A stretch of 19,553 bases of DNA from Fonsecaea monophora. Lineage: Eukaryota; Ascomycota; Eurotiomycetes; Chaetothyriales; Herpotrichiellaceae. The notes beneath the pieces are model-generated. The model saw nothing but the letters and a program-made list of their open reading frames with translations, searched no databases and was not told where the DNA came from. The position numbers were made by a program, and so were the translations under genes. This document shows, in pieces, positions 1-11,247 of this stretch. Numbering within the stretch: the stretch's first letter is position 1; each line of letters begins with the position of its first letter. Location: NCBI RefSeq assembly GCF_001642475.1, contig NW_019174137.1:1-19553 (forward strand). The letters run 5' to 3'.

Positions 1-2416
1 TAAACAAAACAAAAAAAAGAAAAAAGAGAAAGAGCATTCAGAGTCAACACCTGCGAAGGAACTTGGGTTAAAGTAGGCTAATCCTCTCCGATCCTCCTGA
101 TCCTCCTCTTCGAACTCGAACAGAGATGTTATCAGGTACCCCACAACCCGAGGTGGGGATTCAATAATCATCTGCGAAACGGAAAAAACTTGCCACAAGG
201 CGGGTTTCACTTACCATCCACCCCCATATCGAAGGGGTTGGGTGGAAAAGTTTTTTTTGTTTCATCATTCTAACCGGTTCAAAAGAGAACGAGAACGAGA
301 GAGTGGACTTGTTCTTTTTCGTTCTTTGTTTTTTTGGTCCTTGTCCGGTCTCGAACCTCATCACCCCTGGAAAATCAGTCGTACTGGATTCCGTTCTCAG
401 CAAGGCTGTCCGACTTACATCATGACTAGACGAAGACGGGTAACGAGGGAAGACATAGACGCAGAATTGATGAACGGAGACATGATTGGCTGATTCCTCG
501 CGGAGCAGCCACACGATCAGTCGAACAAGACGACGAGAGACCAGTTACGCTAGTTTACCCACAGCCAAGAGAGCATGCAATACCCTCAACTTCCTGGCTG
601 GGGAAACGTGTGGCGGTAGTGTCGGTTGACATTCAGGGCAGTAAATATGTCCTGACAGTGGTCTATACATCCCTTCTGGAAGTGATTATCCATCCTGACC
701 TATTGCTTACTTCAAGAACTGGAAATGGCCCGGCCCCGTCTTCTTCCCGTACGAAAGCACCATATACACGTCGCCGCTCGCCAATGAAAGCCAGGCTTTC
801 GCGCGATGTGAGTCTCTCGGCGAGAACGGGACGTGGAGCTGTCGGTGCTATGGATGGATGGAGCTATCCGATACACAATTCGGGGTGATCGGAACCGTAT
901 TTGATGCCCTAGCTTGAGCAGGTGGGCTACCGTCAAAGATGATCTCCCAATAGCGACGAGTCACTCCGACCTTCAGACAATCTTCGAGAACTTCCGGATT
1001 TCCAAAGACGCGAGAATACACCCACAGGCTGTTTAAGCTGAAAACTACCGCGGGTCAAAGATCGTCGACCTTTCGAGTACGTTAACGGAGCCGTGCCCAG
1101 AACGGTCGCTTTTTCAATTTGAAAGGTCCTACGAGGATGCCATTGCGTGACTGGTTTCAAGATGAGACGGGCGGTGACCTCTTTTCGGAGCCTTTACATT
1201 TGTCTTAACCAACAGATCCCTCGGAAATAGAATCAAGTGGCCCTGATCTACTATCAACATGAACCCTTCTAGCACTATCAGCAACTGTCTGGGCCACTTG
1301 GTATCGAGGTAGGTGTCTTGATCAAAAATTGATCTTGTATCGCGGGATACCGCCTGGGCTGAATGGACTATTGTTCGTTGGAAGGCATAACATCTCACTC
1401 CCCCGGAGACTGCACCTTGTCCAGCCACCACAAGCAACAGGCCTCGGGCATGTCAAAATGCAAAAACAATCAACAATTGGGATTCCCAAGTGGTCCCCCA
1501 CCTTGGTACTAACCAATCGGTATCTGGCTTAAGTACGGCTGAGCGAACGGGAAGCCCTGTTTTCCAGATCCTGTGGTTGATTGCATGAGAGACTTGAATG
1601 CTGCAAATTATATTGATGCTTTCCAAGTATACTGTGGAAGAACGAATGGTCGGCGGTGACAAGCGTTTATCATGCACCGACTTTAATGAAAAAAGCCTCT
1701 CCCATTCTCGTCTTGAGCAGGGACATATTGACCAAGGGTCTAGCAGACTTGTAGACGGGAAATTGGTAAGTGTGGTTTATCAGATTGCATTCATGAGAGC
1801 ATTTGTACAAAATCTACACTAAAAAAAAGTAAAGCACCAAAGCAGTATTTAGTGATGGCATATTCATGATCTAGTGTGATTAGTAGAAAGTCAAACGGCA
1901 TGTCGATTGCTCCGAGCTCCTTGATAAGCGAGCTACGGGCGGCATGGCAGCCTGGACCGAGCAATCGCAGGGTCGGCAGTGGCTGGAGGCGCCTGGAAAT
2001 CACGACTCCACGAGGGGCTTGTGGCTTATGCACAGCTCACAAGTCCACAAAAAGTGGCTTGTTTTGTGTTCGGTGTTCCGTGGATCCTTGCATGTGCCCG
2101 TCATGTTCCCCCTTCCACACCCAGTTTTCTTTATCCCAAATCCAGGGCACAAGATTCCATCCATGCGCATCGCCCTCCTGCGTCATCGTCAAACCGCAGA
2201 ATAACGGCCACATTGGAGATACTGTGCGACGCAAGCGCTGCAACTCCTTCATCATTATGCTGCCAATTTGATTGTTTGCTCGACCCTCCCCTCCCTATCT
2301 ACGGTGGCTGGTGCGCAGATGCGCAGGCTGTAAGAAATTTCCATCTCACCCTGCTGCCTCCCGGCCCCTCCTGACTACTACCTTCGAACCTCATCTGCCA
2401 GCCTGAAATCCTCCTG
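1..2416. other. Gene-poor intergenic region, left flank
   Basis: No convincing gene was found on either strand. Open frames here are short, overlap one another in several frames and match no family I recognise. The first 35 bases are an A-rich run. Purine-rich microsatellite-like sequence (repeated GAGAACGA units) lies near 285-302. Short AT-rich dyads occur, such as GATCAA-AAA-TTGATC near 1319-1333. The last 150 bases become pyrimidine-rich, as expected for the promoter and 5' UTR of the kinase gene that starts at 2417. A small or fragmented gene cannot be excluded without comparative data. Confidence 0.5.
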
Positions 2417-3619
2417 ATGTCCTACCAATATCCTATCCCTTCCACTCCGAGAGTTATCTCACCTTCCCCTACCCCTTCCGAGTCCTCCGAACGCCAGGAC
2501 TCCTATTTTGCGCCTGTCACACGATCGGCCGCGAAAACCCGGCGACAACGATCCCCTCAACCAGACCCCATAAATGAAGAGAAGGATGGGTCCGGGTCCG
2601 ACTCAAGCCTGGAGAAACGTGCCAGAGCGCGCTCTAGAAGTCCCATCTTGACCGCTGCCACTCACATGAACGGCTCGGCGAACACCAGCAAGAGGAGACG
2701 CATGAGCGGCCTCACTTCGATAAAACCGGTCGCTAAATCAGAACCCCTGACAAATGGCACCATCCCATATCCACAATCAAACGGGCATCTTTCACCCTAT
2801 GACCGAGTCAAGAAGTCCTGGCGAGAATTCTCCCGCTCTCCTTCACCGCTCGGCTTGATCCCACTCCACCGCCACTATCGAACGTTGATCCACAAGCATG
2901 AAATCCCCCGGAAGGTCCTCCACGTCTCGATCGGGTTCTTTACTCTGCGCTTTTTTGTGACAGGCGTACAAACCTGGGCAATAACGCCGTGGCTGTTGGG
3001 CGCGCTTGCCATCATCGCCCCAACTGACATCCTCCGTCATCACTCTGAACGATTTAATCGATTCTACATCTCAGTGTTGGGTGCGCTGATGCGGGAAACT
3101 GAGGTGGATGGATACAACGGCGTCATTTGGTATTTGGTCGGAGCATACGGGGCGTTGCGATTCTTCCCTAAAGACATTGGGGTTATGTCGATTCTTTTGT
3201 TGTCCTGGTGTGATACTGCCGCCAGCACTTTTGGTCGGTTGTATGGACGTTATACCATCCGCTTGCGCAAGGGCAAGTCTCTGGCAGGCTCCCTCGCCGC
3301 TTTTCTTACGGGTGTGCTCACGGCTCTCTTCTTCTGGGGTTATCTGGCTCCGAGAACTGGCCCGTTCGTGGACGACCCCATCCAACCTTATATGTTCCAA
3401 AACCGTTTGACCCTCCCTAGTCAAGTGAAGGGGCTCCTAGGCTGGGAAGCGAACCAGGGAGTTATTGTCGGCGACGCCGCACTCGCAGTCATGAGCATTT
3501 GCACGGGGCTTATCGCCAGTCTCTCTGAATTTATAGATCTCTGGGGTTGGGATGACAATTTGACCATCCCGCTCCTCAGCAGTGCCGGTCTTTGGTTGTT
3601 CTTGAGAGCGTTTGGGTAA
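2417..3619 (+). CDS. DGK1: CTP-dependent diacylglycerol kinase (Dgk1-like), ER/nuclear membrane
   Basis: Single-exon 400-residue protein of the SEC59/DGK1/VTE5 CTP-transferase family. Members phosphorylate diacylglycerol to phosphatidate using CTP, opposing the Pah1 phosphatase at the ER and nuclear envelope. Residues 1-150 are hydrophilic, Ser/Pro/Arg-rich and probably disordered, with RSRSP-type patches that could be phosphorylated. The catalytic part runs from about 155 to 400: RKVLHVSIGF (165-174, with the R-K pair conserved in the family), a hydrophobic segment at 185-201 followed by PTDILR (202-207), the WCDTAASTFGRLYGR block (264-278, with the key Asp266 and Gly273) and the KGKSLAGSLAAFLTG block (285-299). 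Several hydrophobic stretches suggest about 6-8 membrane spans. It is longer than the yeast protein because of the N-terminal tail. The ATG at 2417 opens the frame, with a pyrimidine-rich leader upstream. No transcriptional link to its neighbours is visible. The family call is firm; the exact lipid substrate is inferred. Confidence 0.88.
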   Translation: MSYQYPIPSTPRVISPSPTPSESSERQDSYFAPVTRSAAKTRRQRSPQPDPINEEKDGSGSDSSLEKRARARSRSPILTAATHMNGSANTSKRRRMSGLTSIKPVAKSEPLTNGTIPYPQSNGHLSPYDRVKKSWREFSRSPSPLGLIPLHRHYRTLIHKHEIPRKVLHVSIGFFTLRFFVTGVQTWAITPWLLGALAIIAPTDILRHHSERFNRFYISVLGALMRETEVDGYNGVIWYLVGAYGALRFFPKDIGVMSILLLSWCDTAASTFGRLYGRYTIRLRKGKSLAGSLAAFLTGVLTALFFWGYLAPRTGPFVDDPIQPYMFQNRLTLPSQVKGLLGWEANQGVIVGDAALAVMSICTGLIASLSEFIDLWGWDDNLTIPLLSSAGLWLFLRAFG

Positions 3620-4839
3620 ATCATTCGTTGAGCCAAGGCAGGACAGTGGCGTATGGACAGGAGAATTTCTCTTTTCGAGGGGTGCTTGTCCGCCTTTGAT
3701 GCGAGAAAATTAATTGAATACAATGACGACCTCACACAGATTTTTACGCTTCCAGACTGCTAGAGGAGACCGTTGTCCGCTTGATTTTCAGTATAGTATC
3801 CTGGACGCATTATTCGTTCCCGCAACCAAGGCCTCCGAACCTTCGTGGGCCATGCTTTTGCCCGCTCCGCGCCGTGCCGATGGAGACAAATCACATATCA
3901 TGTCGGATATTTGTCACAAGGTAAAATGTTCGTGTGGAGGGAGCATGCTTGCTAAACATCAGCCGAGTATGACAGGACGCAAGTTGGCGAAAAGTGTCGG
4001 CGGTTGTCGCCCAAGAAGTACCCCAGCTGTTCCGTGACAATCTATGCATGTTCGACGGCGTCGAGCGGCTTCAGCAGACTCCAGTAGCTTTTGTACAAGC
4101 GAACTTACGCAGAGGATAGCGTAGTCGAAAGAGACACATCACTTGCTCGAACCTGCCTGTCTGGGTGGACGATGTCTCGAGGGATAGCCTCTGGCACATG
4201 GAGATTCGTGCGTCGCTGAACAAGGACACTCGGCCAGATCATGAATGCACGGCGAGTCCGGAATAATTTGCTCAGATGATGTTGCAGACGCGATCCTGCC
4301 GACAATATCAGGCGGACGAGAGCGATACTTTTCTATTCTGCACCTCGCAGACCTCGTATACACACGCCGTAAGTCGGTTCAGCCTCTTTCAACCCTCGGC
4401 GGCGATTCTTGGCAAATGTCTCCACCAACGAGGCTGCAGCCCCTTGTGTTTTGTGCTTGAAAGGCTTCATTCAAACGCCAGCCAGGAACGGGGGTTAGAG
4501 ACCGACAAGCATTGTCCAATGATGACCTTGGTTATTGACCTACCACGACAAAGGCATAATGACCTCGGATCACCTCTTGGCTGGTGATGACTTTGGAGAC
4601 TTTTGCGCCTCTCGGCATCGACCTTGACTACCGGACCAATTTCCCCGCAACGTTCAACGAGCCCCGAAATTGCCGGGGTTAAAGGGTTGGGTGACACTAT
4701 ACCGAGTACTACTCCGCTATCTCCAACACTGATTACATTGAAAGTTGAATGATTTTTGACAACGACGAACAAACACGCCTCTTACCCTCCTCTATCAAGT
4801 GCTGATTGAAGGGGTTTAGAATAGTTTGTGGACAAAAAG
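3620..4839. other. Intergenic region between the lipid kinase and aldolase-domain genes
   Basis: About 1.2 kb without a credible coding region; open frames are short and overlap across frames. It should contain the kinase terminator and the promoter of the aldolase-domain gene, both read on the plus strand. I saw no clear TATA box close to 4840, no tRNA and no transposon ends. Confidence 0.5.
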
Positions 4840-6349
4840 ATGGCACCGGGCGCCTCGATCGCGTTGCGGGCGCAACATGTCTCCCGAGGTCTTGTTGCGA
4901 GGCCGTCATCATTTTCAGTCGTCCAATCGACAATGTTAGGCCGCACACGTCGCACAATCTCCATCTCGCGGACAACCCCCGCCGCCGTCGCCACTCAACA
5001 CATCACCAACAGCACCACCACTCCAAAAGACCCGCCCAACTTCTCGCCCGAATTCACCTACGGCGCGTACCAAGAGACGGGCACGCGACCGGTGAAACGG
5101 ATCCGCTACCCAAAATTCCAGTCTCTGGAGAGCGAGCGCGCGTTCCGCAAACTGCACCACGCCGCGGCGCTGCGGTGGCTGGGCTACCAGGGATACAACA
5201 ACGAGGGCGCGGGCGGGCACGTCACGGTGCGCGACCCCGTCCTCCCGGACCACTTCTGGATCAACCCGCACGGCAAGTCGTTCTCGTACATGACGCCCGA
5301 CGACCTGGTCTTGATGAACCCCAAGGGCGAGGTCGTCGAGGGCGGCAACATGCACAGCGTCAACCCCGCCGGCTGGGTCATCCACAGCGCCGTGCACGAG
5401 GCCAGGCCCGACGTCGTCGCCGCGGTCCACTGCCACAGTGTGCCGAGTAAGGCCTTTTCCGCGCTCGGGTGCCACCTGGAGCCGATCAACCAGGACGCGT
5501 GTCGGTGAGTTTTGTCATTCTCATCTCAAGCAGCGGGTGAAAGAAAGAGCCAGCCTTGGGAGGATGGAGAGGGGAGGGAGAGCAAGAGGAAGAGGGACCA
5601 AGGAAGCACTACCTAGCCCTTTTTTTTTTCCTTTCCTCCGGACTTGGAAAAAAGTATCTTTATATATTTTCTGCGGAGATCGAACATCGCTAGATATTGC
5701 GCATGCTGATACGGGATTGTTTGTCTGAACGTCAGGTTCTACAAAGACCATGGAATCTATTCTGGCTTTGGCGGGATTGCCTTTGTAAGTGTTTCCGCTT
5801 TTGGCTGCCTCGATCCGAGAGGAAGAAAGCTTCCATCCTACCCATGTCTACGGTGGTGTCTGTCCAGATCGGACCGCTAACGACGTCTCCCCCCTCTCCT
5901 GGCGAACAGAAAGCCGACGAGGGCCACCACATCGCGGCGGCGCTGGGCAACACCAAGGGCGTCATCCTCCAGAACCACGGCCACCTGACGGTGGCCAAGA
6001 CGGTCGACGGCGCCGCGTTCCTCTTCGGCGCCATGGACCGCTGCATCCAGGCGCAGCTGCTCGCCGACGCGGCCTGCGCGGGCCGCGGCACAAAGACCAT
6101 CAAGGTCGCGCACGAAGAGGCAGAGTACTCGCGAAACGTGTACAACGACGAGATGGTGTATATCATGTTTCAGTCGGCGTGAGTTCTCCACGTTCTCCCT
6201 ACTGCTATCCATGTCAGGAACGAACCCATGAACGAATTTGGCTAATTTCAATCTCCTTTTATTTGCCACTATACAGATTCGAAGATGTGATCAGAGCGTC
6301 GAGTGGAGAATTGCCTATGCACGTGCAGGGCGAACTGCCCCGGGACTGA
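4840..6349 (+). CDS. Class II aldolase/adducin N-terminal domain protein (four exons)
   Basis: Exons are 4840-5504, 5736-5784, 5910-6178 and 6277-6349. Introns are 231, 125 and 98 bp with gtgagt/cag, gtaagt/cag and gtgagt/cag borders. Total 1056 nt, 351 residues. The domain spans about 95-345. Zinc-site candidates are H197 and H199 in AAVHCHS and H261 in LQNHGHL; E187 in HEARPD is a nearby acidic candidate. The family includes fuculose- and ribulose-phosphate aldolases and epimerases and the fission yeast mug14 product; the substrate here is unknown. Residues 1-60 are rich in Arg, Ser and Thr with no acidic residue, which suggests a mitochondrial presequence; a second ATG at 4933 would shorten it. 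The frame is also open upstream of 4840, but without an ATG close by. The gene converges on the Zn2Cys6 regulator. Family membership is firm; pathway and location are inferred. Confidence 0.88.
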
Positions 6350-6676
6350 AGGACTGGCTGACTGACTGACTGATCAAACGTATGGTATGAGCGTTCTGTG
6401 AGGTTTCTTTTCTCATTTCTTGTGATGGGGCGACATGTTGGATGGTTCGTCCAGTGTTCTTGGGGCATTCCATAGATAATTGTGTGCAGCGACCAAAATT
6501 GACCAGGATCTATTTATTGCATCAAGTTCAGCATTCCAGATTCCTTGCTTCGCTTGATGTACGGATGCCTTGCGTTACCCTTTTCTCTGCGCAATGCCGT
6601 GACAACGAGAGCGAATGGCCGGACGGCTGACCATCACCAAGCCAAAGCCAACGGAATAGGAGGTCGAGGTTACAAT
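6350..6676. other. Convergent 3' spacer with a (CTGA)4 repeat
   Basis: Shared 3' region of two converging genes. Four perfect CTGA units occupy 6358-6373, starting nine bases after the aldolase stop codon. No other structure or gene is evident. Confidence 0.5.
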
Positions 6677-9058
6677 TCACTTTGAGCTTGCCGCCACCGC
6701 CGAGGCCACATTGCTAGCGAGCACGTCCCAGTTGCCGTCAAAACGCGCTGAACTGTCATCAAGTGACATTGCCATCGCACACAGATCTGCCGCATCGAGG
6801 ACTGTCTCACCCTGCCCTGCAAGTGGCGAGAATGCAGCGGTCGCGTCAGGAGCGGAACCCAGCGTATTTGCAGAGGCGCCGAGACTAAAGCACGGGCCTC
6901 CCTTGGTGCCTCGCGTAAAGGTGATGTCTCCGAAACAGGGGATGGTCATCTTAATGTGATTTCCGCAGTCTTCGCTACCGTCGGACTCGGATTGAGGGCG
7001 TAAATCGATGTGTTCGCCCACGTTGCCTCGCGCATCGAACAGCACGTCCAGAATTGCCACGGCCTGCGTAGCCACAATACTCTTGTGATTGTCTGTCGAT
7101 TCCGCTCGAAGGATCTCTGCAATGTCGGTGACGGATTTCCAGTCGCGTTCATCCTGTCCTCTAGAAGTATGGGATCCACCGTTTGATTCTGAGTTATTTC
7201 CGGTCGTCTGGCTCAGTAAATGTAGGGTCAGCAGCACGGATAGTGTGAATGCCTGAAAATCGAGCATTGCGCATAAATATCGGTCGAGTCGCAAGCCGAC
7301 GCGGAGGTATTTGTACGCGACCAGAGCATGACGCGATGATTTGAGAGAGGCGCCGTATGAAAACTCAAACGCGCCCTTGTCTTGTTTGCCGATACATTTC
7401 AGCATCAGCGGTAAGTGTAGTAGTGCTTGAATGAAGTTCATAAGAAAGTGCGCTTCGATACGCTCAAATGCCTCCCGTGTCGGCGGGTCGGAAGATCTTG
7501 GGTCAACATCCCACTGAACTGTGTTCATGTTGTCCATGACCTCCTTCAACTCCTGATCTATCTTCAGCGTCCGGAGAAAGAGAACAGAGTCGTCGAGCGG
7601 CTCCTGGTTCCGATCGATAATCTGGCCGATGATTGAGCTCATGGCGGCATAAAAGAATGTCGCTTGTGGTGAAGTGCTCTGCATGGTCTTGACATTTCCC
7701 ACTCGTAAGTCAGGGTATGGATGTCGCACTCCATAAGGCAGCCTGAGGATCATACTGATATATCGATCCAGGAAACAGACCGCTTCCCATACTTCAATTT
7801 GTCGACCAAGGGATTGACCTGGTGTGATCGGACTTTGTTTGATAGAGGCGGCGCGGTTAAGGCCAATGCTGATGGCGTATTCGAGTGCTCGCCGAGATAG
7901 ATGCCAGGCTTTCTGCAGTCGGCCGTGGTTGCAGTGGTAGCGTGCCAAAAGTACCAAGCATTCTATACCGGGTAATGTTGTTGTGATATCGTCCTGGAAG
8001 ACCACTGCTCGGTTAATGGCAGGGATAATTCGACTTTCCAAAGTAGCCAGAGCTCCAGGATCTCGGAAAGTGCCACCTTGAAAGACCTCTTCACTCAGCC
8101 TCTCGGCACTGATCAAGGCCCAGAGGAGGACTTTGGCGGTCTCGGCGGGATTGGCAAGACTTAATTTGCGGTTAAGCACCGATCTCCAGTTTTCAGCAGT
8201 CGTCTCTTCGCGGTCGAATAGCTCTGGAAATCTGTGAGGAGCCGAGTTCCACCAGTCTTCGCTCAGACTGATCAGGGTGTCGAAGTCTGGATCATGAGGC
8301 AGGAGCAGCAGAAGCTCGTATCGACCAGGATGGAAAGCTGGTGGCTCTGTCCTAGCCACTGGCTGGGCAAGTGAAGAGTGCGTCGTATGGTATGCTTGTG
8401 TGATAATATCATTGTCGAATAAACTCAGGAAAGGGTTCGAGGCGGAAGGGACGCTGGCGGATGCGGGTGTCCCTCCATCTGTTCTTGAGTCTATTATACA
8501 TTGTCAATTGATATTGGCTGGAGTTAGGTATGCATTATGCCTCAATTACCGGTATACGCGGAATGATTGTCGAGTGTGTTGTGACTTTGCCCATTGTTCG
8601 ACGACTTGAAACTAGATTCATTGTTCAGATAGTTTTGGACAAAATCCTCCAGACGAGCAACTCGTTCCCGCAGACTGTATTTCGCTTCTTCGCTACTCCC
8701 ATCTGCTTTGGTTGATGCAGTATTGATGACAGACGTCGCCTTGGGGCTTTGACTTTGGGCCACGCAAGGTGTGCCACGAGCATAGCATTCCTCACACCTC
8801 GACCGACTTCCGTCACGATAGGTGCATTTAGTCTTTCGACGTCGACCTGTTGAGGGGCCTCAGATCAGCCGTCTCAGCCAGAAGTTGACTGGTCTTGCTC
8901 TTTGCTGAGTGCGGATATTCGATAACACCGAGCCACCGACTTGGAAAGGCAGTCTTACATTCATGACAGCTCTTAGTGCCCTTCCGCATGTTCAAATGAG
9001 CCACTCTTTGTCGCAAGCCAGATCTGGCGTTAGTTGCATTCATTCTGGACTCAAGCAT
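6677..9058 (-). CDS. Zn2Cys6 fungal-specific transcription factor (three exons)
   Basis: Exons, read on the minus strand, are 9058-8959, 8846-8550 and 8490-6677. Introns are 112 bp (gtaaga..cag) and 59 bp (gtaatt..tag). Total 2211 nt, 736 residues. The first intron splits the codon for the second zinc Cys. Joined, the cluster is C31-x2-C34-x6-C41-x9-C51-x2-C54-x6-C61 with the basic segment RRRKTKC. A linker and short coiled coil (LRERVARLEDFV) follow, then an FLSLFDND segment and the fungal middle homology region in exon 3, recognisable from RALEYAISIGLNRAA and the FLDRYISMILRLPYG block. The start is uncertain: in-frame ATGs lie at 9058, 9043 and 8989, and the last would give MRKGTKSCHEC directly before the cluster, as in many homologs. 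It probably regulates RNA polymerase II genes in the nucleus. The target is unknown; the reductase gene immediately upstream on the same strand is a reasonable candidate. Confidence 0.9.
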
Positions 9059-9654
9059 TTCGCACGCCGGGATCTATTATCCGCAGTTCGACACTGTTCC
9101 GCTTGTCTGTTGTGGTACATCGAGGACTGCATGGCCTCAAAGCAAAACTGTCTATGCGTAGAGAATTTTCAAACCATTAATATGGCCATAGCAAGAGTTT
9201 TGCACGTTTCCATCGAACAAGGGCACAACATTATCACGAATCGTAAAGTAGTTGTGTACCTCCGGTTTTTCGTCCGATAAAGGCGAGGCCTTTACTCAGC
9301 CTTATCAGACCCAGAGTATTACTAATCGTCCCATATCATTTTTGTAGCGAAACCCATGCCGGTGCAGGAGATCCTGGCACCTCATGATGCTGTGGGTGAA
9401 GGCAGAGGTCCTTTCTCAGGTATTTCCTTGTGATATTTCTGAAGGATTGTAAAGTGAATCAAGTTGTCATAACCGCAAAGCGATAGTAAAGACCGGCGTG
9501 ATTAGCAACTCGAATACGCCAAGACATTAGCGTTCCGGAAGACTTTCCCATCTAGTTTGCATCCACGTGTTCTGCTAACAAGTTCACCATCTCATCAAGC
9601 TTCGAAGTTGCTTTCTATACCATAGCGCCTTATCTAACCACCTAATATCAATGC
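9059..9654. other. Promoter region of the Zn2Cys6 regulator and 3' end of the reductase
   Basis: About 600 bp between two minus-strand genes. It must carry the reductase terminator and the regulator promoter. A small dyad AAAGGC-GAG-GCCTTT sits at 9279-9293. Otherwise nothing distinct was seen; the open frame at 8909-9280 is antisense to the regulator's 5' end and resembles no family. Confidence 0.45.
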
Positions 9655-10938
9655 TCATTCGAGCTCCAACAGCCTCTTCGCTGTATCAACAACAGTCTGC
9701 TCGAGCGGTCTATAAATCCCCCCTCCGAACAATTGTTTGGCTTCGGAGTCGTCCACCTTGAGTGGGTGATGCTCGTCCTGCTCACCATTCGCCACGATTG
9801 CTGCGGCTCGCACCGATGGAAGTCGATTGACCAGTTGTGGAAACTTGTCGGCCAAGATCCCCAATACTGTCTTCGCAAGGAATGGTTCTGGGCTTGCCAC
9901 CAACAAACGTCTATTCTCGCTTCCACCCTTGATGATTGATTGAACATGTAGCGCAGCGGCGTCACGAACGTCGATATATCCGATATACAGTGGCCGCGAA
10001 GACCCGTCGACTGTGCCCGAGACAGGTTTCAAGAATGTCTGGTAAAAGAGGTCCGCGCTCATGTTGAAGCGACTCTTGCCAGTTGCATTCTGATGTAGGT
10101 GCTGCAATGGTGGCCCGATGATCAACGGTCTTTGTTGGATTAACACATGACGACCATAACCTGAAGACCCAGACTTACACCGAAAGTACCGACACGCCAA
10201 ACGCTGGTTTCTCTTTCTTGACAAAGTCCCAAAGAGCCTTTTCCGCTAAAGTTTTGGAGATCATGTAACTGGCGCCTGGGTGCTGCAATTGGCGAGCGAC
10301 CTCAGGACTCACCTATGACCGTCCCACTGTGCGTCAGCCCTGCCATTAGTCTTCGAACTTCGACTTGCAACATACCGGGTTCCAATCTGTACTTTTTAGT
10401 ACACGCCCATCCAATGGCTTTGTTACATCGTGCACAGCCACCATGCTACCAGTATAGGTAAAATGCTTGAGAGATTTACAATACTTCTGAGCTGCGTGCA
10501 GCAGTTCGAGGTTGCTAACGCAAATCAGCAAAAGACGTGAGGTTGCCATTGGGAGGAAAGGGAAGGTCACCCCTGAGCACCAGGCCCCAAGAAATCCCGG
10601 TCAAAATCTGTCCCATCACCATCAGGCACCGGTGCTGCCGTGTGGATGATGTAGTCAAAATGCCCTCGCTCAAAGACTTTATCATAGGCGCCAGGAGCTG
10701 ATATATCTGACACCACAGCTAGGCGGAGTCTCGATTTGAACTCAGGATGAGCATCAAACACGTCGTCAGCTTTGGCCTCGGAGCGAACTGTGCCAACCAC
10801 GTCGAATGCGTCCTGTGGGATGTTAGAACACGAGCTCGGGAACATTGGTGACCCTTGGTCGACACTCACTTCCACAAGACATTTGAGGACATGTGTGGCT
10901 AAAAAGCCATTGGCCCCCGTGAGAAGGACACTAGGCAT
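9655..10938 (-). CDS. NAD(P)-dependent epimerase/reductase, dihydroflavonol-reductase type (five exons)
   Basis: Exons on the minus strand are 10938-10870, 10812-10571, 10514-10376, 10312-10179 and 10129-9655. Introns are 57, 56, 63, 49 and all GT..AG. Total 1059 nt, 352 residues, the usual length for extended short-chain dehydrogenases. The N-terminus MPSVLLTGANGFLATHVL carries the Rossmann TGxxGxxA motif. HTAAPV follows at about residue 90. Catalytic residues are Ser127 in TYTGSMVAV and Tyr166-xxx-Lys170 in SYMISK. PLIIGPP and YIDVRDAA are typical of the family. Relatives include yeast Gre2 methylglyoxal reductase, dihydroflavonol reductases and cinnamoyl-CoA reductases; the substrate (a ketone or aldehyde) is not determined. 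The last acceptor (aaag) is weak and was chosen because it alone keeps frame. An upstream in-frame ATG at 10992 exists, but 10938 fits the family. A TATA box lies about 80 bp upstream. Probably cytosolic. Confidence 0.88.
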
Positions 10939-11015
10939 GCTTGCGGACAATCGAAGATGCAATGTACTTGCCAGGTTCGAGTTGATGATCATCCGAGCAC
11001 TGAAGGTTGACCATG

Positions 11016-11023
11016 CTTTATAG
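11016..11023 (-). promoter_or_regulatory. TATA box of the reductase gene
   Basis: CTATAAAG on the minus strand, 77 bp before the ATG at 10938. The sequence and distance suit a fungal core promoter. Confidence 0.55.
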
Positions 11024-11214
11024 GGGATGTCTTCTTCCTCAACAGCTCCTCTGTATTTGCATCAGGAACCACGGAAACACACCTTCCAGCGGACACGAAA
11101 CTCAATTGACCCATAATTTTTGCGAGTACTAAGATACTATGCTGCTTTCTGGCTTCAGTAATCCATCATCCAGGACGAAATCCCGGAGAGTCAACGCCTG
11201 TATTGGTAACATGC

Positions 11215-11247
11215 GGTTTAGTAATTCAAGTATGGAAATACTAAACC
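11215..11247. repeat. 9-bp perfect inverted repeat, possible regulator site
   Basis: GGTTTAGTA at 11215-11223 and TACTAAACC at 11239-11247, separated by 15 bp. It lies about 280 bp upstream of the reductase start, within its likely promoter. It could bind a dimeric regulator or be a chance dyad; no known site is recognised. Confidence 0.4.

Noticed and set aside
421..493. Short open frame ending TRRRRVTREDIDAEL.., resembling the acidic tail of RNA-export adaptor proteins
   Set aside because: The resemblance covers fewer than 20 residues, the upstream part is low-complexity, and no exon structure or second family motif supports a gene.
1876..2271. 131-residue open frame ahead of the lipid kinase
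   Set aside because: No family resemblance, and open frames of similar length overlap it in other frames; it lies in the probable promoter and leader of the kinase.
4936..5475. Minus-strand open frame opposite aldolase exon 1
   Set aside because: Antisense shadow of GC-rich coding sequence; the plus-strand frame carries the zinc-site motifs and spliced continuation.
9279..9315. Dyad and TCAGACCC string resembling part of the right-edge hairpin element
   Set aside because: Only the short TCAGACCC string is shared with 19441-19448; the other stems are absent, so a second copy is not supported.
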